Positions 17,379 through 24,981 of a stretch of 46,430 nucleotides of DNA are shown here, one piece after another. Numbering within the stretch: the stretch's first letter is position 1; each line of letters opens with the position of its first letter. Made by a program: the position numbers and the translations under genes. The notes under the pieces are model-generated. The model saw only the letters and a list, made by a program, of their open reading frames with translations. It did no database searches and was not told the DNA's origin. Location of the stretch: positions 1-46,430 of the forward strand of contig JAAESQ010000287.1 of the NCBI GenBank assembly GCA_024229275.1. Direction: 5' to 3'. This DNA comes from a bacterium (GTDB lineage Bacteria > Acidobacteriota > Thermoanaerobaculia > Thermoanaerobaculales > Sulfomarinibacteraceae).

Positions 17379-18754
17379 CAGGAAACCTCGCCTTCGAGCA
17401 AAGCGTCAACGGTGCGATCGAGTCCAACACCGCGTGATCCCTTCACCAACACGATGTCATTCGGAAGCAAGCGATCCTGAAGCTCAAGCGCCGCCGAGTG
17501 GGCATCCTGGGTGTGGACTACGGCTGTCGTAGGCATACCAGCTTCGATTGCAGCCGTCGCGAGACTGGCGGCATCGCCGGTGCCGACAGCGACCAGAACG
17601 TCGCATACTTCGGCTGCTTGTTGTCCCACCTGGCAGTGAGCTGATCTCGAGCGATCGCCAAGCTCATACATATCTCCGAGAACCGCCACGCGTCGTCCGG
17701 GAGTTGCGGCGAGCAGTTCGAGCAGTCGCTTCACTGCCAACGGGGAAGAATTGTAGCTGTCGTCGACCACCGTGACGTCATCGCGAGTTCTGTGGACTTG
17801 TCCCCTACGAGGTGCGGCTTGGAGACCACGCCCGCGTTCGGCAAGTTCAACAGCGGGCACGCCTAGGACCCAGGCAGCCGCAGCTGCGGAGAGGTAATTC
17901 TCCGCCTGGTGCAGACCGGGGACGGAAAGCGTGACTTCTTCCCGATCATCTTCGATGACCAGGTCGAAAACTGACCCAAGAAGACCACGGTTGCGGATCT
18001 TCTCGAGACGCAACGCCGAGGTGGGGGATCCATAGCGAACGGTGGTGACATGCGGAACGTGGAACGATTCCTGGTGAGGGTCATCAGCATTGATCACGAG
18101 AGTCCCACTTGGTTGAAGATAGCCGAGGAGTTCAGCCTTGGCACGTGCTACGGCTTCGATGTCGGCAAAGAATTCGGTGTGGGCCGCCGCGATGCGTGTG
18201 TAGAGCAGAATGTTGGGTTTGAGAATCGCTCCGAGCTGATGCAGTTCTCCGGGCAGGCTCATTCCGGCTTCGGCCACGAAGACCTCGATGTCCTCTGTTT
18301 GGCGCAGGAGTTGTGCAGGTAGGCCCAGGGTCGAGTTTCGGTTGCCTTGGGAAGCCCCTGTTGTGAAGCGCCCAGCGAGAAGATGGGCCAGGAAATCTTT
18401 GGTGGTTGTTTTTCCAACAGATCCAGTGAGGGCCACGATTGTCCATGACTTGCTGTCGCGCTCATAGCTGGCCAGGGCATGATATGAGGACAGTGGGTCG
18501 CGAGTCTGGATCAGGGCTCTGTCAGTTGGGAGGTTGGCCAGCTCGAAATCGCTGCAAACCAGAGCAGCAGAAGCCTCGTCAAGAGCCTGCTCGACAAACT
18601 CATGGCCGTCCTTGTGGGCACCAGTGAGGGCCACGAACAGATCGCCCGCTTCGAGCCTGCGAGAATCGACCTCGGCGCCGGTGAGCACGGCTGAGCCGTC
18701 ACCAACGACGGTTCCACCGACAACCGCAGCGACTTGCTCCGCAGTCGCCCTCAT
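17378..18754 (-). CDS. murF: UDP-MurNAc-tripeptide--D-alanyl-D-alanine ligase
   Basis: MurF adds the D-Ala-D-Ala dipeptide to the UDP-MurNAc tripeptide. The 458-residue protein has the substrate-recognition segment DSRRLEAGDLFVAL near residue 30, the ATP loop GSVGKTTTKD at 111-120, NADDPHQESF and VVDDSYNSSPLAVK. The ATG overlaps the murE stop as ATGA. No ddl gene for making the dipeptide is present in this cluster. Confidence 0.97.
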   Translation of the reverse strand: MRATAEQVAAVVGGTVVGDGSAVLTGAEVDSRRLEAGDLFVALTGAHKDGHEFVEQALDEASAALVCSDFELANLPTDRALIQTRDPLSSYHALASYERDSKSWTIVALTGSVGKTTTKDFLAHLLAGRFTTGASQGNRNSTLGLPAQLLRQTEDIEVFVAEAGMSLPGELHQLGAILKPNILLYTRIAAAHTEFFADIEAVARAKAELLGYLQPSGTLVINADDPHQESFHVPHVTTVRYGSPTSALRLEKIRNRGLLGSVFDLVIEDDREEVTLSVPGLHQAENYLSAAAAAWVLGVPAVELAERGRGLQAAPRRGQVHRTRDDVTVVDDSYNSSPLAVKRLLELLAATPGRRVAVLGDMYELGDRSRSAHCQVGQQAAEVCDVLVAVGTGDAASLATAAIEAGMPTTAVVHTQDAHSAALELQDRLLPNDIVLVKGSRGVGLDRTVDALLEGEVS

Positions 18755-20208
18755 ACCTTGCCTCCGGCGAGCTCTCTGATTGTCTCCACGTCGTCGAATG
18801 GAATGCGGTTGCCTGCGATGAGTTGGTCGCGCTCGTGGCCTTTGCCGGCAACCACTACCAGGGAAGAATCGTCGGCGAGTTCAAGCGCATGAGCTATGGC
18901 GGCGCGACGATCAAGAATGATCTCAGGCTGCGACCCGGCCTTCCTGACGCCGAGCGCCACGGCCTCGGCGATCGACGCTGGTTCCTCACTGCGAGGATTG
19001 TCTGAGGTGACGACGATCAGATCGGCGATGCGTCCGACAGCTTCACCCATAGGACCGCGTTTTCCCTGATCACGGTCTCCGCCAGCACCAAACACCACGA
19101 CGAGCTTTCGTTTGGTGATCGATCGGAGTGACGAGAGAACAGAATGCAATCCATCCGGCGTATGCGCGAAATCGACAAAGATAGGAAATGTCAGCTGCGT
19201 CGCAACCGGTTCCAGCCTGCCGGTGACGGGTGCGGCGTTTTCCAGCGCCGAGACGATAGCATCTGGCGGGAGTCCACAGGAGAATGCGGTCGCGGCTGCA
19301 GCGAGAGCGTTGCGCATGTTGTGGGCGCCGACCAGAGGGAGATGAAGAGCGAATTCACCGTCTGGAAGGACCAACCGGAAGTGGCTGCCATCGAGTCCAG
19401 CGTCAAGATCTCGCGCATGCACAGCGCCGGTGGTCAGTCCGTAGCTCACTGTGCGCGCAGAATCTTCCTCCAGGAGACGGCGACCCCAAGGATCGTCTGC
19501 CGGGATGACCCGAGTACCGTCTCTGTGGAGGTGATCGCCGAAAAGGCGTCGTTTGACCTCGAAATATGACTCCATGTCGCCATGGTAGTCGAGGTGATCG
19601 CGTGACAGATTAGTGAAAACTGCGACCGAGAACTCAAGACCCTCGACTCGGTGTTGATCGATCGCGTGGGACGAAACCTCAAGCACGGCTGTATCGCCGC
19701 CTGCCTGCTTGAGACGACCCAGCAGTGGTGCGAGATCTGTCGCCTCGGGTGTCGTACGTTCGGCACGCACAGCCTCGCCTGGGATGCGATATTCAAGGGT
19801 GCCGAAACAGCCTATGCTGTGGCCGGCGCTCTCGAACATTGCAGCAATGAGATCAGTTGTCGTTGTCTTGCCGTTGGTGCCTGTGATTCCGATAAGCCGT
19901 AGGGACTGCTGTGGTTCGCCGGCCAGAGCCCATGCGAGTCGAGCCATAGTGTGTCGGGGTTCTGAACTCGAGATCCATGGTAAAGACAGGGCAGATTGGT
20001 TATTCTGATCAGACAGCACTCCTGCCGCGCCGGAAGCAATTGCGCTATCGAGGAACGCAAGGCCATGTGTGTTCTCGCCGGGAAGAGCTGCAAAAATCCA
20101 ACCTGGCTCCACTTTGCGCGAGTCGTGTGTCAGACCGTAGACCTCGACCCTAGGGTCACCTGAGATCACTGCCTCAGGACAGCGCAGTGTGAGATCGCCG
20201 AGCTTCAT
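18751..20208 (-). CDS. murE: UDP-MurNAc-dipeptide--meso-diaminopimelate ligase
   Basis: MurE adds the third stem residue. The ATP loop is GTNGKTTTT at 110-118, and the C-terminal substrate motif is DNPR (in SDNPRSEEP), which marks meso-diaminopimelate enzymes rather than lysine enzymes. The 485-residue length is normal. The segment LTHDSRKVEPGWIFAALPG near the N terminus binds the uridine nucleotide. The start ATG overlaps the ftsI stop as ATGA. It indicates that the organism has meso-DAP peptidoglycan. Confidence 0.97.
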   Translation of the reverse strand: MKLGDLTLRCPEAVISGDPRVEVYGLTHDSRKVEPGWIFAALPGENTHGLAFLDSAIASGAAGVLSDQNNQSALSLPWISSSEPRHTMARLAWALAGEPQQSLRLIGITGTNGKTTTTDLIAAMFESAGHSIGCFGTLEYRIPGEAVRAERTTPEATDLAPLLGRLKQAGGDTAVLEVSSHAIDQHRVEGLEFSVAVFTNLSRDHLDYHGDMESYFEVKRRLFGDHLHRDGTRVIPADDPWGRRLLEEDSARTVSYGLTTGAVHARDLDAGLDGSHFRLVLPDGEFALHLPLVGAHNMRNALAAAATAFSCGLPPDAIVSALENAAPVTGRLEPVATQLTFPIFVDFAHTPDGLHSVLSSLRSITKRKLVVVFGAGGDRDQGKRGPMGEAVGRIADLIVVTSDNPRSEEPASIAEAVALGVRKAGSQPEIILDRRAAIAHALELADDSSLVVVAGKGHERDQLIAGNRIPFDDVETIRELAGGKV

Positions 20209-21941
20209 GTCGAAGCTCCAGAAGTCAAAGGCGCAGGTCGGCTGGCTGTCAGGGAGTCAGCCTCTTGGCCAACGAGTTGAACAGATGGTGGGATGCTAAG
20301 GAGATTCGCCGCACCTTCGGCAATTCTCGCGAAAATAGGAGCTGCCGCAGTAGAGGCCCAGAAATCGCCGGGCGGGTCCTCGATCTCTACAACGATGACA
20401 ATCTTTGGCTTCGGAAGCGGTAAGAATCCGGCGAACCACGCGACATGATGTTCGTTGTCAAAGGCACCCAAGAACGTGCGCTGAGCGGTTCCGGTTTTGC
20501 CAGCGACTCTGAATCCGGGTATTCGGGCCAGCTCGCCGGTACCGTCCGCAACGACCTGCTCGAGCATTGAGCACACACGAGTCGCGATGCTTTCATCCAA
20601 GACCCGCACCGGGCTGTGGTCGGCGGGCACGATTGATTCATGGCGATTCGTGGCCTGGCGCACCAAGCGTGGGCGGCACAACCAACCGCCGTTGGCAATT
20701 GTGGCGTAAGCGGCGGCAACTTGGAGCGGGCTTGCCGTCAGCTCCTGCCCCAGGGCGAGGCCCGAAGGAGACATCTTTGACCATGAACTGGTCGAATGGA
20801 GAAGGCCTGAAGCCTCAGCAGGGAATTCCACCCCTGTTCTATGACCAAAGCCGAAGCAATGGAAGGTGTGCCACAGCAGGTCCTGTTCCAGCCGATGAGC
20901 AACGGTGATGATCCCGGCGTTTGCTGAATGAGCAATGATGGCGTCGAGATCGTAGAAACCCGGCTCAGCATGGTCGCGAATCCAGTGCCCGGCGACGGAA
21001 ATGCCGCGATGAGTACAGTCAAACTTTTCGCCAGGTTGGACGACTCCGAAAGACAGTGCGGCCGCAGCCACGAATGGTTTGGCGGTTGATCCTGGCTCGA
21101 ACGCATCCTGTACGGGGCGCAGTCTCCATCGTTCAGGTGCAACGTCTCCAGGTCTCGATGGGTCATATGAAGGCACGGAGGCTAACGCCAGCACGTCGCC
21201 GGACGAAACATCCAGAATGACGGCTGAACCGGCGCTGGCGCCCTGCGTCAAACGAGCCTTTTCGAGTTCACGCTCGCACAGAGCTTGAAGCCTGGCGCTT
21301 AAGGTGAGTTCCAGGTCATAGCCGGTGCGGCCGCGGGTCAACCTCTTCAACTGCACCTGTCGTTGGACAGCATCGCGAACGGCGAGATAGCGATCGGGCT
21401 CACCGGCGAGCAACTCGTTATAGCGATGCTCAAGGCCGGCTCTTCCAACTATCTTCAGCTCCTCTCGGCCGACGAAGCCGAGTACGGCGGCGGCCAGGGT
21501 GCCTGACGGGTAGATCCTTTCAGAGTCTGGAACCAGCACGACGGCATCGGGTGCAAGTCTTCGAACTGCTTCGGCGACCTCGCTGGTGGTTTCTTTAGCG
21601 AGCCATACGGCACGTTGCCCGGTCATGAGGCGAGATGCGAGTTCCTGTTCTGGCGAGCCGACCAGTGGAGCCGCAGCCGCGGCAAAGAGCCTTGGGTACT
21701 CGAGAGCGGCAGTATCGACTTGGATCGCCATTCTATCGAGCGATGCAGCCAATACGTATCCTTCACTAGAGCGAACACTAGCGCGAAGGGTGGGGACTTC
21801 GAGCGTGCGCTGTTGCTGACGTCGCGCACGTTTCTCCCATGAGTCATGCTCGATCACAGCGATTTGAGTAGCCCTTGCAATCACGGCGAGCGCACATAGT
21901 GTGAGCGCGGCAACCAGGATCTTGAATCGGCCGCTATTCAT
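20205..21941 (-). CDS. ftsI: division transpeptidase FtsI (PBP3-like)
   Basis: A class B penicillin-binding protein that cross-links septal peptidoglycan in the periplasm with FtsW. It has 578 residues with one N-terminal membrane segment (about 8-25), a dimerisation/pedestal region, and a transpeptidase domain. The active-site motifs are complete: STAK with Ser285 and Lys288, SAN at 339-341, and KTG at about 482-484 in VAGKTGTAQ. No PASTA domains follow. The ATG overlaps the ftsL stop as ATGA. Confidence 0.95.
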   Translation of the reverse strand: MNSGRFKILVAALTLCALAVIARATQIAVIEHDSWEKRARRQQQRTLEVPTLRASVRSSEGYVLAASLDRMAIQVDTAALEYPRLFAAAAAPLVGSPEQELASRLMTGQRAVWLAKETTSEVAEAVRRLAPDAVVLVPDSERIYPSGTLAAAVLGFVGREELKIVGRAGLEHRYNELLAGEPDRYLAVRDAVQRQVQLKRLTRGRTGYDLELTLSARLQALCERELEKARLTQGASAGSAVILDVSSGDVLALASVPSYDPSRPGDVAPERWRLRPVQDAFEPGSTAKPFVAAAALSFGVVQPGEKFDCTHRGISVAGHWIRDHAEPGFYDLDAIIAHSANAGIITVAHRLEQDLLWHTFHCFGFGHRTGVEFPAEASGLLHSTSSWSKMSPSGLALGQELTASPLQVAAAYATIANGGWLCRPRLVRQATNRHESIVPADHSPVRVLDESIATRVCSMLEQVVADGTGELARIPGFRVAGKTGTAQRTFLGAFDNEHHVAWFAGFLPLPKPKIVIVVEIEDPPGDFWASTAAAPIFARIAEGAANLLSIPPSVQLVGQEADSLTASRPAPLTSGAST

Positions 21942-22279
21942 TGCTCACCCCGAGAGATCAGTGCTGTGTGCGCGAGGGCTGGGTGCGGCTGCTCGAGACC
22001 GAGAGCTGAGGCCCGCAGCGCTAGGGTTGCCGGATCCTGCCATTTCTGCAGCCGTAGGATGAGTTCTTTCTCGCGTTGTTCCAGACGATGGACGTCCGAT
22101 TGAAACTTGATGAGGTCGTAGTGCAGCGAGATTCGACGCAGCCGAGGCCAGCCGATGAGCGTGAGAGCGAGTAAAAGGCATACCGCGATCAAGAGAACGC
22201 TGACCAGAGCCTGGGCCCAGCGACGATCTCGCTGGCGAACCAGGAACCGGTTCGTGGGTCTCGGGATCGCGACGTCCAT
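21938..22279 (-). CDS. ftsL: cell division protein FtsL-like
   Basis: A 113-residue bitopic protein with a basic cytoplasmic N terminus, one strong membrane helix (about residues 26-45) and a periplasmic stretch rich in charged and leucine residues (LEQREKELILRLQKW) that can form a coiled coil. This matches FtsL, which pairs with FtsB and activates FtsWI. Primary sequence conservation in the family is poor, so the call relies on topology and position between rsmH and ftsI. The ATG at 22279 shares a base with the rsmH stop (TGATG); an in-frame GTG at 22282 is possible. Confidence 0.87.
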   Translation of the reverse strand: MDVAIPRPTNRFLVRQRDRRWAQALVSVLLIAVCLLLALTLIGWPRLRRISLHYDLIKFQSDVHRLEQREKELILRLQKWQDPATLALRASALGLEQPHPALAHTALISRGEQ

Positions 22280-23220
22280 CACAGTTCCTCATCCAGTCGT
22301 TCAACAGCACGCAACCGAGCCGAACGGGCGCGAGGATTTTCGGCGACCTCCTCCTCAGAGGGACGGATTGGTTTGCGGGTGAGGACTTTGACTCGTGTTT
22401 GGGCACCGCATGCGCAAATAGGAAGACCGGGAGGGCAAGTACACGATCCTTCCATTCTGCGCAGTGTGTGTTTCACAATCCGATCTTCGAGCGAATGAAA
22501 GCTGATGATCGCGAGCCGTCCGCGCGGTGGAAGGATGGAAATCGAGGGTTCGAGGAAAGATCGGAGCTGGCCGAGTTCGTCGTTAACTGCAATGCGTAGC
22601 GCCTGGAAAGTGCGTGTCGCTGGATGGATACGTTCGGTTTTGCGGGAATGAATGATGTTACGCACAAGGCGACTCAGCTGGCCCGTAGTTTCGAAGGGGA
22701 CCTGCGCTCTCTGCTGACAGATCGCGCGGGCAACCTTTCGTGAGTGTCGTTCTTCTCCGAACTCCCACAGGATCTGCATCAGTTCCTCCTCTGAGACGGT
22801 GTTGACCAATTCAGCAGCGGTTCGACCGGTTGTGCCCATCCGCATGTCGAGGGGGCCGTCGGTATGAAAGGAGAACCCGCGTTCGGGGGTGTCGAGCTGA
22901 AGGGATGAGACGCCGAGATCAGCGAGGATAGCGACCGGCCGTGCGAAGTCCGAGGAGTCCGACAGCAGATCGGGGAGCTCTGAAAGAGTGTGTTGCGCAA
23001 AACGGGTGCGGTCTGAGAACCGTTCCAACCGCTTGGCAGCGAAAGTAAGGGCTGAGGGATCTCGGTCAAGAGCGAGCAGCTGAAAGCCAGGCTCCGCCTC
23101 GAGAAGGGCAACAGCGTGACCGCCGAGGCCAACTGTGCCATCGACCAGCAGCCCCGGTGCGGCCGGGCGCAGCAACTCGACCACTTGCTGGCAGAGTACC
23201 GGCTCGTGATGAGGGGACAA
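22279..23220 (-). CDS. rsmH: 16S rRNA (cytosine(1402)-N4)-methyltransferase
   Basis: RsmH (MraW) methylates C1402 of 16S rRNA near the ribosomal P site. The 313 residues include HHEPVLCQQVVELL at the N terminus, the SAM loop DGTVGLGGHA at 27-36, ALDRDPSAL, ILADLGVSSLQLDTPERGFSF and IISFHSLEDRIVK, all typical. The start is a TTG at 23220, six bases after GGAGG and 12 bases after the mraZ stop codon. A cysteine-containing C-terminal segment (CTCPPGLPICACG) is as seen in many homologues. Confidence 0.97.
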   Translation of the reverse strand: MSPHHEPVLCQQVVELLRPAAPGLLVDGTVGLGGHAVALLEAEPGFQLLALDRDPSALTFAAKRLERFSDRTRFAQHTLSELPDLLSDSSDFARPVAILADLGVSSLQLDTPERGFSFHTDGPLDMRMGTTGRTAAELVNTVSEEELMQILWEFGEERHSRKVARAICQQRAQVPFETTGQLSRLVRNIIHSRKTERIHPATRTFQALRIAVNDELGQLRSFLEPSISILPPRGRLAIISFHSLEDRIVKHTLRRMEGSCTCPPGLPICACGAQTRVKVLTRKPIRPSEEEVAENPRARSARLRAVERLDEEL

Positions 23221-23232
23221 GGCTGACCTCCA

Positions 23233-23676
23233 TCACAGCTCCAGCTGGGCGAGCTCTTCAAGTTCCTCATCGCTCAATGACGGTTCCTTGAGAATCGACG
23301 CAGCTCGGCTACGGCGGGTAATGGCGAGATGATTGATTCTGCCGGAAACGACGACCTCTCCGTCTATTTCGACCATCTCTCGAAGAAGTGCGGGCACGAG
23401 TAGACGACCGTGATCGTCAATTTCTACCGACTGACCATAGTTGACTCGTTCGATGAGTTTCAGAACGGCCGGCTTCATCGCTGGTTTTGCCAGGAGCTGC
23501 TCTTCAAAGACCTGCCAGGTATCTAAGGGATATATGCGAAGCTCATGGGGGAAGAATGAGCATATGAATACCTCGCGGCCGAAACCGATTTCCATCTGTT
23601 CGCGGAGACGGGCCGGTAGTTTGACCCTTCCCTTCGCATCGATAGTGGCTGGCGAACCTCCGCGGAAACGCTCCAA
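23233..23676 (-). CDS. mraZ: transcriptional regulator MraZ
   Basis: MraZ is a DNA-binding regulator that controls the dcw cluster from repeats next to its promoter. Its 147 residues hold two SpoVT/AbrB-like halves, seen as ATIDAKGRVKLPARLRE and VEIDDHGRLLVPALLRE. It is the first gene of the cluster. The start is a TTG at 23676 preceded by AAGGGGGT. Boxes matching the MraZ target lie 45-80 bases upstream, so autoregulation is likely. Confidence 0.96.
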   Translation of the reverse strand: MERFRGGSPATIDAKGRVKLPARLREQMEIGFGREVFICSFFPHELRIYPLDTWQVFEEQLLAKPAMKPAVLKLIERVNYGQSVEIDDHGRLLVPALLREMVEIDGEVVVSGRINHLAITRRSRAASILKEPSLSDEELEELAQLEL

Positions 23677-23720
23677 AAGACCCCCTTGAGCACCAGGAAA
23701 TAGCTGAATTCACAGCAACT

Positions 23721-23755
23721 TCCCACTTTTGCCCACTTTAAGCTACATCTGACCA
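23721..23755 (-). promoter_or_regulatory. MraZ-box-like operator of the dcw cluster
   Basis: On the minus strand TGGGC (23731-23735) and TGGGA (23721-23725) are exactly 10 bases apart, and a degenerate TGGTC (23751-23755) lies 20 bases before them in the same phase. Known MraZ targets are TGGGN repeats with 10-base periodicity near the mraZ promoter. The boxes lie just downstream of the predicted -10. Confidence 0.7.
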
Positions 23756-23759
23756 CTCA

Positions 23760-23788
23760 ATCATGAGTGGATCTTCTCGTCCTGTCAA
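23760..23788 (-). promoter_or_regulatory. dcw cluster promoter
   Basis: A perfect -35 TTGACA (23783-23788) is followed after 17 bases by CATGAT (23760-23765), which matches four of six -10 positions. The -10 lies inside a perfect inverted repeat at 23753-23770 (CCACTCA-TGAT-TGAGTGG), which may bind another regulator. Confidence 0.65.
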
Positions 23789-24093
23789 GGCTTTGAGGCG
23801 CTGAATTTAGTGATACGAACTACTGTAAGCAGTGGTATTTGCGGGGTGAACATGAAGTTGGCGAAGGGCCGGAAATGGCGTTGGCGGCAAACTGCAGCAA
23901 AGGGGCAGGCTTTGTGCATCCCGCCGCATGTGATGATAGAGAGTCTGCCAAAGACGCACTGCCTGCTCCTATTCTTTGCGTTCAGGGCACTTGCAGCGAA
24001 GTTTGGGACCACATTGAGTACGGTCAAATGGCCTGCAAGCTTCGGTACAGCAGGATAAGCCATTTCTCAGCCGCGCAAATCACCCACCTTGGG
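23789..24093. other. divergent intergenic stretch without a convincing gene
   Basis: The stretch between the dcw promoter and the nadK start region has short open frames on both strands (82 and 92 codons). Neither has a ribosome site, a recognisable motif or protein-like composition. It separates two divergent transcription units and may carry regulatory sites beyond those listed. Confidence 0.5.
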
Positions 24094-24099
24094 TAGAAT
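24094..24099 (+). promoter_or_regulatory. putative -10 element for nadK
   Basis: TAGAAT (five of six matches) ends nine bases before the GTG start of nadK, leaving at most two or three bases of leader. There is no Shine-Dalgarno site and no clear -35. Confidence 0.35.
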
Positions 24100-24108
24100 A
24101 GGGGCGCT

Positions 24109-24981
24109 GTGAAGGAAGTTGAGATCAACCGCGTCGGCGTTGTCGTCAAGGGTTCCAGTTCGGAGGCCATAGAACTTGGTCGCCAGCTTCTCGCTGAGCT
24201 GAAACGACTGGACATTGTGCCGGTCGTTGATCGCGAGTCATCCGCTGCTTTGCGGGCCGACAACGGGCTGGAGCGATCCGATCTTGCCGCAAATGTCGAT
24301 TTGATCGTGGTGCTTGGTGGAGATGGGACGCTACTGTCTGTGACCAGGGGCGAACTCCGGGGCACTCCGATTCTCGGCATCAACATGGGAACTCTGGGCT
24401 TTCTGACTGAACATCCAGCAGAGAGTCTGTTCCCGATGCTCCATGCAGCCGTCGAAGGAAAAGCGGTCTTCGAAAAACGTGAGCGCCTTGAGGTGAGCGT
24501 CGTCACACCTGGCCGAGATGCAGTGCGCCGGTTTGTGCTCAATGATGCGGTCATCAACAAATCGGCCTTGGCTCGCATGTTGGTGCTCTCGCTGCACGTA
24601 GACCACCAGTTTGTAAGCCGGTTTCGAGCCGATGGCTTGATTGTCGCCACACCGACCGGCTCAACAGCCTACAATCTCTCCGCCGGTGGGCCGATTCTCT
24701 ATCCGACGTTGGAGATCATTGTCGTTACGCCTATTTGTCCTCACACGCTGACCAACCGACCCATAGTATTGTCCTTCGATTCGGAGCTTGAGATACGCCT
24801 CGAGAGTCCATCGGAGGAGGTATTTCTTACCCTGGATGGGCAGGAAGGATTCCCGCTCACGAACCGGGACCTGGTGCGAATTCGGCGATGCTCGGAACCT
24901 GTGCGTCTGATCATCGCGCCGAGCCGTTCGTACTTTCAGGTACTCCACCACAAGTTGAAGTGGGGAGAACGAGCCGGCTGA
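24109..24981 (+). CDS. nadK: NAD kinase
   Basis: NAD kinase phosphorylates NAD to NADP in the cytoplasm. The 290-residue protein has the diagnostic GGDGT at 70-74, NMGTLGFLTE near 92, LNDAVINK, and the glycine-rich GSTAYNLSAGGPI segment, in the expected order. The GTG at 24109 fits the conserved N terminus NRVGVVVK. The gene starts a plus-strand unit divergent from the dcw cluster. Its 3' end overlaps the likely start of the tamB-like gene by about 22 bases, which suggests coupled expression, although no functional link is obvious. Confidence 0.95.
   Translation: MKEVEINRVGVVVKGSSSEAIELGRQLLAELKRLDIVPVVDRESSAALRADNGLERSDLAANVDLIVVLGGDGTLLSVTRGELRGTPILGINMGTLGFLTEHPAESLFPMLHAAVEGKAVFEKRERLEVSVVTPGRDAVRRFVLNDAVINKSALARMLVLSLHVDHQFVSRFRADGLIVATPTGSTAYNLSAGGPILYPTLEIIVVTPICPHTLTNRPIVLSFDSELEIRLESPSEEVFLTLDGQEGFPLTNRDLVRIRRCSEPVRLIIAPSRSYFQVLHHKLKWGERAG

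Noticed and set aside
23785-24063. Two opposing short frames between mraZ and nadK
   Set aside because: Neither has a Shine-Dalgarno site, motif or convincing composition, and the region carries promoters of both flanking units.
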